Shown here one piece after another: positions 47,476-58,356 of a stretch of DNA of 64,000 nucleotides. Within the stretch, counting starts at the first letter, position 1. Each line of letters starts with the position of its first letter. The DNA lies in the NCBI GenBank assembly GCA_026545225.1, contig CM048846.1, forward strand, positions 21,078,001-21,142,000, read 5' to 3'. The notes beneath the pieces were generated by a model, which was not told the DNA's origin, searched no databases, and saw only the letters and a list, made by a program, of their open reading frames with translations. This DNA comes from Cornus controversa (taxonomy: Eukaryota; Streptophyta; Magnoliopsida; Cornales; Cornaceae). A program made the position numbers and the translations under genes.

Positions 47476-48416
47476 GTTGTTCTAAAGTCCCCCTTCGATG
47501 CTGGGAGAAGGTGACCTTTCTGTGCTTGCTTTAAAGATTAAGCTAATTAATTGGTATTTGGAATTACCGGCATTAGAAAAAAAAAGAAGGGGAAACATTT
47601 CGGGAAGATAGTTTTGTATTTCAGTTGTAGATGAGGGCATCACTCACCTTATGATTCATTTGTAACTTCGTAACTTGCAGTTCTTATTCATATGCCTGCC
47701 AGGCCTCTGTTTCTAGGGAGTTAGATGGATAGCTAATTGTGTACAGATTTATAACTCGTCACTTCTCAAGTGTTCAGTCTTTATAAATCTCTCTTTTTAC
47801 ACCTTCAAGTGGTTCAATTATTTTGAGGTTGATCATTCTATTGATGAAAAATAATGTGAAATTAAACTCATGAATCATTCCAATAGATTTACTATCAAAG
47901 AGTATGAAGAGAACTACAGTATAGTTCTCCAACGTTCGATGTGTAGATTAACAGGAACCATTTCTTGCATCACCTATGTAACATATTTGATTTCTACCTG
48001 GATACGTTTCAAAATCTGGACTAAAGGATAAATTAGCTCGCTTAATCAATGGCAAGATTTAAATTATGGTTTGGTCGGGACCATTGCTGTGTTAAGATGA
48101 GGCTAATTACATCGGTCACAGTTCCCATTTTAATTTTCAAGTAGATGGTTAGATTTGAGAATAACACCTTGCTTGCTGAGCAGAGTAACTGGGGTATTTG
48201 TATCCTCTTAAGGAAGAGTGTACCAGAACTAATTTAACTTTGTAAAGACTACTTTAGTTGTGCTGATTTTGCAGAATGATATAGACAGTAGAAAAAATTG
48301 CTTTACAGTTAGAATTTTGAATAGCTAAAAAATGGCAAACAAAATCAACCAGTAAAGACATTCATCCACTAAGCGCTGCTTCTTTCAGCAACCTAGATCA
48401 ATAATATAGTGTTTGT
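47476..48416. other. HOS15 / ELI1 convergent 3' intergenic region
   Basis: 940 bases between two stop codons on opposite strands, holding both 3' UTRs. No repeat, no further open frame of note, and no polyadenylation site I can place with confidence. Confidence 0.6.
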
Positions 48417-50327
48417 TCACCAGTAATCCCCACAAGAACACGAACCATTCACAAAGTGGTGGAATCGGTTCCGGTCCCTCACAACTATTGTACGCCCTGT
48501 GATTCTTGAAATAAGTTTAGTCACAGCATGACAGTCTGAACAAACTCGGAGGTTCTTTACAATCTTGATTGTAGTTCCTGGTTGAGTGCTGATAAGTCCG
48601 AAAGCAATAGCAAGCTTCTCACTGTGAACTTCAAGCGATCGCTCCTTTTCACTCTCTCTGATATCATGTAATACAGTATCTGTGGCCGGGGTGTAATCAT
48701 GAGCCTTGAGCCATCCATTTATCTCCTCCAGCATCATATAGATTTCTTTACTCTTCGGGTGCTTCGAATCTCCAGCAAGGAACTCATGCACCTTATTGTT
48801 CACTTCAATCGAGCTACAACCGGGCTCCTTCCAGACTCCACTGTCTTTCATCATGGCCCTCACTCTTGCCACTCCATCCCAATTCCCGGCTGCAGCATAT
48901 ATATTAGACAGAAGAATATATGTTCCCGAATTTGCAAGATTTCGACCAACAAGGAACTCCACAATTTCCTCTCCCAAAGCAACGTTACCATGGAGCCTAC
49001 AGGCACCGAGTAATGTTCCCCATAAGATGGCATCAGGGTCAATCTTCATGTTCTTAACAAGCTCGTAAGCTTCCTGTAAATGCCCAGCTCGCCCAAGAAG
49101 ATTTACCATACAACCGTAGTGCTCAATCTTTGGTTCAATCCCATATTCATCTTTCATCGAGTGGAAAAAACCCCATCCCTCGGAAGTCAACCCTGCATTA
49201 GCACAAGCACTCAAAACGCCAATAAAGGTAATATCAGTAGGGCGGAGACCCACCTGGCACATACTATTGAACAACTGCAAAGCATCTTGGCTGAATCCAT
49301 GCATTGCATACCCAATAATCATTGAATTCCAAGCAATGACATCCTTGTCCTTGATCTTCTCGAAAACCAAGCGAGCATTCTCCAAACTACCGCATTTGCT
49401 ATACATATCAACCAAAGCAGTACCCAAATGAACATTGAATTGAACCATGTTATTCTCAATGTACGAATGAACCCATCTACCCATTTCTAATGCCCCAAGC
49501 TGCCCACAAGCAGAGAGAACTGATACTAAAGTAACTTCATTAGGCTTCACTTTAGTGGACAACATTTGCCTAAACAGGACCACAGCCTCATTTGGCCTAC
49601 CATGCTGAGTATACCCATCAATCATCACATTCCAACACACAACATCCTTCTCCACCATTCCATCAAACAGTAACCGCGCGCTGCCAACATCCCCATGCTT
49701 CGCATAGCAAGTGATCATTGCAGTCAAAGAAACTAAACTCTTCTCAGGCATTGTATCGAACAATTGCTGCGCACACACAACATCACCCCCTCTTGCATAA
49801 ACATCAACTAAAGCAGTCCTAACATAAGTATTGGAATCAAACCCGAATTTCAGGGCTTGTGAATGGAGAGTTTTTCCTGGCCCGAGCGGGCAAGATTTTA
49901 GGATGGCAGAGAATGTGAATTCATTGGGTTCAACACCTTGGGTCAGCATTTGGACATAGTAATCAACGGCTTGTTCATGGAGGTTGTTCACGGCATGGCT
50001 GTGAATAGTGGAAGTGTAGAAGAAGACATTGGGGTTGTGGGTTCGTTCGAAGAGGGCGACGGAGTAATCGAGGCGGCCTAGAGAGGAGTAAGAGCGCTGG
50101 AGCTTGAAATTCAAGATTGGGTGGTGGTCGAGTCCGTGGCGGATAAGGGAAGCGTGGATTTGGAGGAGCTGGTTGATGGTTTTGGATTTGTCGATCAGAA
50201 ATGCAAGCCCATCTGGTGGTAGAGGATGGCGGTGTTTGTTGGTGGTGGTGGTCGGAGAAGGTAGTGTGAGGGATGCATGGTTGGTGGTGGCTATCGGTGG
50301 CGAGGTTGAAAGGGCAGTTGAGGGCAT
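48417..50327 (-). CDS. ELI1: PPR-DYW RNA-editing factor, ELI1-like, chloroplast
   Basis: A single exon of 636 aa. The Ser/Thr/Pro-rich N-terminus (first 35-40 residues) looks like a plastid transit peptide. It is followed by PLS-type PPR repeats to about residue 440, E/E+ motifs, a PG box (E501-P502-G503) and a complete DYW cytidine-deaminase domain. That domain carries the catalytic H568-S-E570, the zinc ligands C596-x2-C599 with H600, and the second-site C630-S-C632 before terminal GDYW. DYW proteins bind organelle RNA and convert a specific C to U. Overall similarity, from the LIDKS...LQIHA start through TDITFIGVLSACA, points to Arabidopsis ELI1 (At4g37380). Absence of introns fits the family. 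The ATG at 50325-50327 is the first in frame and leaves a plausible transit peptide. The editing site cannot be read from the protein here. Confidence 0.93.
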   Translation of the reverse strand: MPSTALSTSPPIATTNHASLTLPSPTTTTNKHRHPLPPDGLAFLIDKSKTINQLLQIHASLIRHGLDHHPILNFKLQRSYSSLGRLDYSVALFERTHNPNVFFYTSTIHSHAVNNLHEQAVDYYVQMLTQGVEPNEFTFSAILKSCPLGPGKTLHSQALKFGFDSNTYVRTALVDVYARGGDVVCAQQLFDTMPEKSLVSLTAMITCYAKHGDVGSARLLFDGMVEKDVVCWNVMIDGYTQHGRPNEAVVLFRQMLSTKVKPNEVTLVSVLSACGQLGALEMGRWVHSYIENNMVQFNVHLGTALVDMYSKCGSLENARLVFEKIKDKDVIAWNSMIIGYAMHGFSQDALQLFNSMCQVGLRPTDITFIGVLSACANAGLTSEGWGFFHSMKDEYGIEPKIEHYGCMVNLLGRAGHLQEAYELVKNMKIDPDAILWGTLLGACRLHGNVALGEEIVEFLVGRNLANSGTYILLSNIYAAAGNWDGVARVRAMMKDSGVWKEPGCSSIEVNNKVHEFLAGDSKHPKSKEIYMMLEEINGWLKAHDYTPATDTVLHDIRESEKERSLEVHSEKLAIAFGLISTQPGTTIKIVKNLRVCSDCHAVTKLISRITGRTIVVRDRNRFHHFVNGSCSCGDYW

Positions 50328-50488
50328 GGTTTAGTTAGAGGTAATCATGACTTTTGGCGCCATTGAAATATTAGATATTGATGACACTGCCCTCTTGAAC
50401 CAATCTGGTGGTTCTGTTTTTTCTTAGGACATTGGGTACACTGATTTAAATTTAAGCTCAGCAAAATATTTTTCTTATCCTAAAATCA

Positions 50489-50661
50489 AGTAAATTTACG
50501 GAGTAAAATATTTTCTCAAAATCTTACAAAAACAATTTACCGACAAATTTTTTGTAAATCATTTTTCATTTTGAAAGCCAATCGATCTTGAGACCATATT
50601 TGTGTCTCTCTATGTGAATCCGATTGACCTTACCATTGTGAGCTCTCTCTCATTTTCTTCT
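50489..50661. repeat. Tandem repeat unit 1, broken by a Copia insertion
   Basis: agtaaatttacggag (50489) through 'cattttcttct' (50661) is repeated after the Copia from 56248 (agtaaatttatgaag) through 'cattttcttct' (about 56419). Both copies carry 'ttctcaaaatctta', 'gtaaatcatttttcatttt' and 'gattgacct'. Without the Copia the period would be about 190 bases. Confidence 0.75.
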
Positions 50662-51099
50662 TGTTAGTATATAACATATGTAACATGTGTCCCTATTGTC
50701 TCTCCTATAATCTCTCCCCCATAATCTCTCCCCTAATTCTCTCTCTATCCCATGATTCTCTCTCTGTATGACCTATATATATATGTCCTATTGTAATGTA
50801 GAATATAATATATAGTTGATGAATATATTCAGTTTCTCCATCTATTCTCTCTTCCAACATGGTATCAGAGCCATGAACAATTCTAGAATTTTTTTTTCCA
50901 ACCACTGTTTATTTTTTTTCATCGACTGTTCATCTTCTGTATCCACAGTGACCAAACAAACCTACTACATACACCATATCACTACCATATCATCCATATT
51001 CGTATCAACAGGAGCCATATCACCTGTACACCGTCATCACCATTTGTAACCACCATTACTTTTCAACCATACAAATAATCCACTTTTCAACCAAAGCTC

Positions 51100-51800
51100 A
51101 TCAAGACCCATTGTTAACGGCTACATCCACCTATTTGTCTTTTTTTTTTACAACAACAGAACCCACCAATAGATCCACCATCATCAACCTCCACATATAG
51201 ACCCACCATAATCACTATCATCAACCTCCATCATCACCACATACAGACCCACCATAATCACAGATCCACACCAGACCCCTCTGCGACACCACCGCATCAC
51301 CTCCGCCATCTGAGACGCCACCAGTTGCCACCGCATCACCTCTGCCTCCAGTCGTCGCTTTGTGGGTATCTGCCACCCACGACGCCATCAGTCGTCTGTG
51401 ACGCCACCAGTTGCCGCCGCAACACTTCCACCACCAGTCGTCATTTCGTGATCTTCCACCACCCGCGACACCATCAGTCGTTGCTTCGTGGTTCTTCACC
51501 ACCTGCGATGCCAACCATTGTTCGTGGTCTCAGTCCGATCCTACCGGCAAGATCCAAAAGCCTCCACCATCACCTCAATCACAACCCATCATCATCACCA
51601 GCAACCTTCATCACCCATCATCATCACGTTTCAAAGACTCAACTTAACCATAACCCATCATCATCACCAACAATCTCCATCACCACATCCAGAAGCCAAC
51701 TCCTCAAATACACATCCAGAATCTCTTCCATATCCAATCCGTCAGATCCAGAAGCCACATCTATCACTAGCATCAGAGACCCGACTCAAATAAAACCATT
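51100..51800 (+). repeat. C/A-rich low-complexity leader of the Copia
   Basis: The region between primer-binding site and gag is built of degenerate 'cgccaccagt.gccgc', 'ccatcagtcgt' and 'catcatcaccaac' units. It yields overlapping His/Pro/Ser-rich open frames (51325-51813 and others) that look like composition, not genes. Confidence 0.65.
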
Positions 51801-51842
51801 GTTCAACCCATAAATAAAATTTTGTTTTCAAGTCTTATATCC

Positions 51843-54800
51843 ATGGAACGCTCCGAGGTATCACAACCTATTAATATTATTCTTGATGGCCCCAATTATT
51901 TCTTCTGGGCTCTGGCTATGATAATCTTCTTGAAGGGTCGTAAGCTTTGGCGTCTTATCACTGGTACTATTACTGAACCCAAGAAAGAAGAATCTGAAAC
52001 CAACGACAAATATGCAGAACGACTTGATGATTGGGATAGCAAAAATCATCAAGTTATTACATGGTTCCGTAATACCTCCATTTCCTCTATTAGCCTTCAA
52101 TTTGGTCATTTTGATACTGCCAAAGCAGTTTGGGACTTTCTTCAGAATAGATACACCACTACTGATCTGGCTCATCAATTTCAACTCTAGAGGACTCTTC
52201 ATTGTACTATTTAGAAGCCTAGTCAATCTATCCATAGTTTTCTTTCTGAAATGTATGCTATTTGGGATCAGTTAACTCTTTTAGAACCTATATAGGCTTG
52301 TTCTATGGATACCTAGAAGTTCACTACTTATAGAGATCAGCAACGACTAATAACATTTCTCATGGCTCTCACTGATAAATTTGAATCCGTTCGAACCTCT
52401 CTTCTACACAGGCATCCATTTCCCACTATAGAAAGTGTTGTCTCTGAGCTTCTATCAGAGGAAACTCATCTTGGTACTCTTCAATCTCAAAATCTCCCAT
52501 CACAGACCACTGATACAGTTCTTGCCACACCCTACCACAGGGTCAATCAATCTTCGTCTAAGTCTTCTTCTCAGCTAGGTTGTACTTACTGTCATGATCT
52601 TCATCATGCCCTTCTGAACTGCCCCACGAGGGTCTGCAAATTTTGTCACAAGAAAGGACCCGGTCATTATCAGAGAGATTGCTTCAAGCATCCTTACAAA
52701 ACCACCTCTTGTAATGCTAAACCCAAGTCTAGTCACTCATCTGTCACGGCCCTGTTACAGTTGAAGGATTTTCTTTGCCAGACTCCACATCATCTGTCTC
52801 TACCAATGATCTAAGGGATCTGCTCCAACAACTCCTTTCTACTTCTGGTACTCACTCTATTGCTATATCTGTTACTTCAGGTGACTCTTCTTGGTTTTTT
52901 GATTTTGCCTGTTGTAATCACATGACTTCTGATTGCACCATCTTCATCTCCTAAAATTCTACTACTCGCACCCCTCTTATTAGAACTGCTGATGGATCTT
53001 ATATGAAAGTAAATCATACAGGAAAAGTATCCACCCTCAGTGTCACACTCTCTGAGATCTTTCACATACCTGAACTTACTCTTAATCTTATCTCAGTTGG
53101 TCAAATATGTGAAATTGGACTTAATGTTCTTTTTTCTTTTTCTGGTTATTCTGTACAGGATTCTCAAACAGGACAGATCCTTGGGATAGGCCGTAAAGTT
53201 GGAAGACTATTTGAGCTCGTCAATCTTCATCTTCCTTCTCATCGTTCTTCTATTGCTGCCTCCACCTCTACAACTCCTTCTTTCAACCTTTGGCATTTCA
53301 GACTAGGGCATGTTTCTGTTGGGCGCTTTCGCTCTTTAGTGACCACTGGTCTATTAGGGTATGTCACAAATAATGATGTCACTTGTTTGCATTGTCAACT
53401 TGGAAAACAACTAGCTTTATCCTTTAATAAAAGTGACTCTGTTTCAACTACTCCTTTCGACTTAGTCCATTCTGATGTTTGGGGACCTTCTCCTTATTCC
53501 ACAATGGGGGGGTCAAAATATTTTGTCATTTTCATAGATGATTATTCTCGGTTTACTTGGCTCTATCTAATGAATAATCGCTCTGAGTTACCTCAACTTT
53601 ACTATGATTTTGCCAACATGGTCAAAACCTAATTTTCATGATCTATCAAAATCTTTCGTACCGATAATGCCATGGAATACAAAGAAACTAATTTTCTCAA
53701 GTTTCTTCGTCAACATGGTACTGTCTCTCATTATTCTTGTCCTGACACTTCTCAACAAAATGGAAAAGCTGAACGTAAACACAAACATATCTTAGATACT
53801 GTTCGCACTCTTCTTATTTTCAATTCATGTCCTGAACAATTCTGAGGGGAAGCAGCTCTTACTGCTATTTATACCATTAATCATGTTCCCATGCCTATCC
53901 TCCAAAATCAATCTCCTTATGAGCGTCTATATGGTGTTACCCCTTCTTACAATCTTCTCAAGGTTTTTGGTTGTGCTTGTTTTGTCATCCTTCAACCTTA
54001 TGAATGTACCAAGTTAGAACCCCGTGCTCGTCTTTGCTGTTTTTTATGTTATGGGATTGAACACAAGGGTTATCGTTGTTGGGATCCCACCTCTAAATGA
54101 TTATGTATCTCTCGTCATGTCATCTTTTGGGAACATAAGATGTTCTCATCTCTCTTTAAGTTTCATATCTCTTCTCCATTTACATCGTTCTTCTTTAGTG
54201 ATCCCATTGTTGATCTCTTTCCTTCTGACATAGACACCGACCACCCACCGACAGCAAGTCACCTATTAGCTTCACTAAATACTCTTCCTATCTCTCCAGA
54301 TCTTCCACTTCCCTCTAAGCTCCCACATACGGTCTCTCCTGATGGGTCTGGTCCTACTGATGATCCTATTGCTGAATCCTCTCTGATGGTACTCGTCATT
54401 GAGATCGGGTAAGATCCACACTAGGTTACTTTCGTGACTATCATTGCTTCTCCACTATTTTATCTCATCATGAACCTCAATCATATCGAGAGGCTAGTTC
54501 TAATCCTCATTGGCAACAAGCTATGACAGATGAATTACATGCTCTCGACTAATCTTATACATGGGACATGGTTGATCTACCTTCTGGGAAAACTGTTGTT
54601 GGTTGTAAACGGGTCTACAAAATTAAGACTCATTCTGATGACTTTGTGGAAAGATATAAAGCTTGTCTGGTTGCTAAAGGTTATACATAGGAATATAGTA
54701 TTGATTATGAGGAGATTTTTGCTCCTGTCGCCCGATTGACTTCTGTTCGCAGTTTACTTACAGTTGTTGCTGTTTGTAAGTGGGTTCTTTTCCAAATGGA

Positions 54801-56001
54801 TGTAAAAAATGCATTTCTCAATGGGGATCTTGCAGAAGAAGTTTATATGAAACCTCCCCCCGGATATAATCACTCTCCTCATCAAGTCTGCAAACTTCGT
54901 CGTGCTCTCTATGGTCTTAAACAAGCTCCTCGGACTTGGTTTGCAAAATTTAGCTCTGTTATTAGCAATTTCAGATTTACACCTACCTCTTATGATTCTG
55001 GCCTATTCAGTCGCAAGGCTGCATCTGGTATTACTCTTCTACTTCTCTATGTTGATGATATGATAATTACCGGATATGATCTTGACGGTATTTCTACTTT
55101 CAAATAATCTCTTAGTCATCATTTTGAGATGAAAGATCTTGGTCACCTGAGCTATTTCTTGGGTCTTGAGATTCAATCTGATTCCAGTGGTTATTATATT
55201 TCACAAGCTAAGTATGCCTCCCACATTCTTGCTCGAGCTGCTCTCACTGACTGTAAAACGTAACCTACTTCTCTGAAAACTAACATGCGTCTCAGTCCTC
55301 TGGATGGTACCCTACTTAGTGATGCAACATTGTATCGACAATTGGTTAGCAGCCTTGTCTATCTTATAATTACTCGCCCTGACATTGCTTATGCAGTTCA
55401 CATTGTCAGTCAATTCCTATCCGCTCCAAGATCTATCCATTATGATGCCGTTTTTCACATTTTTCGATACATCAAAGGTACTATGTTTCAAGGACTTCAC
55501 CTTTTCACTCATTCTTCTCTTGTTCTTCATGCTTACTCTGATGCTGACTGGGCTGGAGATCTCACTGATCGTCGCTCCACTACCGGCTATTGCTTCTTCT
55601 TGGGTGATTCTCTTATTTTTTGGCGCAGCAAGAAACAATCTATCACTTCACGCTCTAGTACAGAGGCTGAATATCATGTTCTTGCTGATACCACTCAAGA
55701 ACTTCTTTGGCTTCGATGGTTACTTGAGGACATGGGTATTTTACATTCCACTGCTACAACACTCTATTGTGATAATCAAAGTGCCATCCAGATTGCTCAC
55801 AATGACGTCTTCCATGAACGTACCAAACATATTGAAATTGATTGCCATTTTGTCCGTCAACATATACTTCGAGGCACAATTCGTCTGTTTTCTGTCACTT
55901 CTGCTGACCAGACAGCCGATATTTTCACCAAAACTCATGCGCCAGGACGTTTTTATGATTTGGTTTCCAAATTTAAGTTATTTTCCTCTTTACCTACTTA
56001 A
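51843..56001 (+). pseudogene. Copia gag-pol, 13 premature stops and two frameshifts
   Basis: Gag starts MERSEVSQPINIILDGPNYFF. A zinc knuckle CKFCHKKGPGHYQRDC follows near 52636. The protease motif is DFACCNHM instead of D-S-G (about 52900). Integrase has LVHSDVWGPSPYSTMGG and FRTDNAMEY. RT has VDDMIITGYD (about 55050). RNase H has SDADWAGDLTDRRSTTGYC. The last 238 codons (55285-56001) are open. In-frame stops are at 52188, 52212, 52293, 52314, 52952, 53630, 53639, 53843, 54098, 54550, 54688, 55105 and 55261. Frameshifts fall near 52.76-52.80 kb and 54.38-54.40 kb. It cannot make its own proteins. Confidence 0.92.
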
Positions 56002-56434
56002 GTTTGAGGGGGGATGTTAGTATATCACATATGTATCATATGTAACATGTGTTCCTATTGTCTCTCCTATAATCTCTCCCCCATAATCTCTCCCCTAATT
56101 CTCTCTCTATCCTATGATTCTCTCTGTATGACCTATATATATATATATGTCCTATTGTAATGTAGAATATAATATATAGTTGATGAATATATTCAGTTTC
56201 TCCATCTATTCTCTCTTCCAACACTTCTAAACTTCTTTAGTTATTTTAGTAAATTTATGAAGTAAAACATTTTCTCAAAATCTTAAAAAAATAACTTACC
56301 TACAGAATTTTAGTAAATCATTTTTTATTTTGAAACCCGACACCATAGATGCGTCTCTCTCCTTCTGAACCCGATTGACCTCACTTCTACTAACTCTCTC
56401 TCTCTCTCTCTCTCATTTTCTTCTAGACTTCTTA

Positions 56435-57132
56435 ATTTATTTGGTTAATAGTGACATAGATAATATGTTTTTAGTTTTCTCTTCAAAGGTCATTGCTCTA
56501 AAGTTTGAATTATGAAACATATTAAAGATTATGAAACATATTTCTCTAATACGAAAAGATAACTAATCAATATAAAAGAAAATAACATGGGCAATTCACA
56601 TAAATGTATTACTAGTCATTTGGCTTTGACAATGTTTACTCCTTTCGTGGTATTTATTTGATTTAGTTTTTTAGCAATTTAGTTCGAATAATTTCTCTTT
56701 TAAATTATACTATAAGGTTTTATTTTATTTTATTTTAATTTTTGTTGTTTTACAAAGTTGGCAAACAAAAACTTCAAAACTCAACAAATTTTGCGAAGTT
56801 CTTGGTTATGAACTCAAAAGAAACTTTAAACTATGAGTCTTTTTTATAAATCAACATATCATCATTCTCTTGTATTTATTTTTCGGAATTATGCTATGTT
56901 ATTAACGACTCAAAATAAAAAGTTTCTTCTAATTCTTTAAATTTATAGGAAGGTGGTCGCGTCAGCATGAACTTGATTAAAAATTGAATGAATTGCTTAA
57001 AAATCTTAATTACTTAATAGAGAATAATAATATTTTGATATTTAATTATGTTACTTCTAATTTTTTCAGCTCCATTTTAATCAAGGGCATATTTGCGAAA
57101 AAAAAAAAAACAAGGGCATATACAAAATCCTA
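56435..57132. other. Gene-free AT-rich stretch upstream of the NFD6-like gene
   Basis: AT-rich sequence without repeats I can classify. It presumably holds the promoter of the gene starting at 57184. Confidence 0.5.
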
Positions 57133-57141
57133 AAACCCTAA
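57133..57141 (+). promoter_or_regulatory. Telobox AAACCCTAA near the NFD6-like start
   Basis: AAACCCTAA lies 43 bases before the start codon. Teloboxes close to the transcription start are common in plant genes for organelle and ribosome biogenesis. A second TAGGGTTT lies in intron 1 near 57361. Confidence 0.5.
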
Positions 57142-57183
57142 ACCATTGGACTGCCTTGCTTTCCCAATTATCGGAGAAAAACA

Positions 57184-57609
57184 ATGGCTTTTCGCTGCGG
57201 ATCGTTTTCGAGGTCGCTGATATCCACAGTGAGGGCATCAACAGCCCGTTCCTCCTCATCCCTCCCTCGCCTCCACTCACCACCACTTCGCAGCCACCAC
57301 CTCCGGTCTCGCCGCCTGCTCTCCACCAACCCCAGGTATGTTGCTCCGCCACTTCCATTTCTAGGGTTTTCGTAGCTAAAACCACCCTTCATTTCTTGTT
57401 CACTCATCAATTGCTAAAATTCTCGTATATTCTCTCTCTCTCTCTCTCTCTGAAGGACTATCGGACTGTTTGGGTGCACGCAATCGCTGCTACCTCTGCA
57501 CAGCGTCGTTGCCTCCTCTCGTCTCACATCACACATCGCCGTCGAGGCGCGGGCGTGTTGCGAGTTGTCTCAGGGTACCTTCTTTTGTCGTACTTGTCAG
57601 GATCGCTAA
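57184..57609 (+). CDS. Small NFD6-like organelle-targeted protein (2 coding exons)
   Basis: Exons 57184-57335 and 57456-57609 join in frame (306 nt, 101 aa). Exon 1 encodes an Arg/Ser-rich N-terminus (MAFRCGSFSRSLISTVRAS...RRLLSTNPR) typical of a mitochondrial presequence. Exon 2 gives GLFGCTQSLLPLHSVVASSR, LTSHIAVEARACCELSQG and TFFCRTCQDR before TAA. The L-L-P-L-H-S-x-x-A-x-x-R-L-T-S core is shared with small plant proteins annotated as NUCLEAR FUSION DEFECTIVE 6-like. NFD6 is needed for mitochondrial function and polar nuclear fusion; the biochemical role is unknown. The intron acceptor follows a pure CT repeat (57431-57451). An alternative donor at 57575 may join a distant last exon. An exact gene name is not certain. 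Confidence 0.78.
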
Positions 57610-58356
57610 TTTTCTGATCTCTTTGTGAGTCTTACTATTTATTGTATTGATCTGTCTTGGACAATAATGCTCTAATTAATCATCATACATTCATACCCAC
57701 CAAGTTTTCTATTTTCTTGATTCATGTCTTGTGAGATAGGTAGGTTATCGTGGTTAAAATGGGTTTTGTTGGCTTACATTGATAGTCATTTGGATTTTCT
57801 TCACACCCTATTTTTAGTATACACCAAAAGAAATAAAATTGGTTATTCAGATATTGTTTTATTCAAATTACGGGTATGGAAGAGTGCTGTTTGATGTTGG
57901 GAGTTTGAGTGAACTGGGTGGAGAGATTTTCCTATATACCGTGGTTTATTTGGTAATTTGAACTTTAGTTAGTGTTTGGGATATTATTTGTTGGCTTGAT
58001 TTTCTTTGGTCTCTAGCTGCTTCTTTTTCATGTGTTCCTGCTTTTGTTTGGATTACTACCTATCCCACTGGGACTCGTTTATCTTTGCATTTTCAATGTT
58101 TTCGTGTATAAGTGTGCTTTTCCAGTAATTGAAGGTGAAACATTTCTTTAACCTGAATACCTGATTTAGCTAACAATTATTATGAAAATTTGACATTTCT
58201 ATTTTTGCTGATTGAAACTTTGAGCATTCAATGTTCTATCTTTTTCTGAATATTTTTATGAGGAATTTTTGAGCTATAGCATACATATTCTTGCTCGTTG
58301 ATAGTCATCTCATGGTATCTTACTACATTAGTACATAAGTACACTCATTTTTCTAA

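Larger units (their letters stand above)
50662..56223 (+). mobile_element. Full-length but dead Ty1/copia element
   Basis: LTRs lie at 50662-50859 (198 bp) and 56015-56223 (209 bp), both TGTTAGTATAT...CCAACA. They differ by three substitutions and three small indels (9, 2 and 4 bp). The target duplication cttct is exact (50657-50661 and 56224-56228). A primer-binding site TGGTATCAGAGC follows at 50860 and a polypurine tract 'gaggggggat' precedes the 3' LTR. A long leader (about 50872-51842) comes before gag. The polyprotein is broken (separate entry). It lies upstream of the minus-strand PPR gene, 335 bases from its start codon. Confidence 0.96.

Noticed and set aside
51325..51813. Overlapping His/Pro/Ser-rich frames
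   Set aside because: Compositional frames in the C/A-rich Copia leader; three frames are open at once.
54400..54402. A fourteenth Copia stop (TGA)
   Set aside because: It lies at the second frameshift, so it may not be in the original coding frame; left out of the count.
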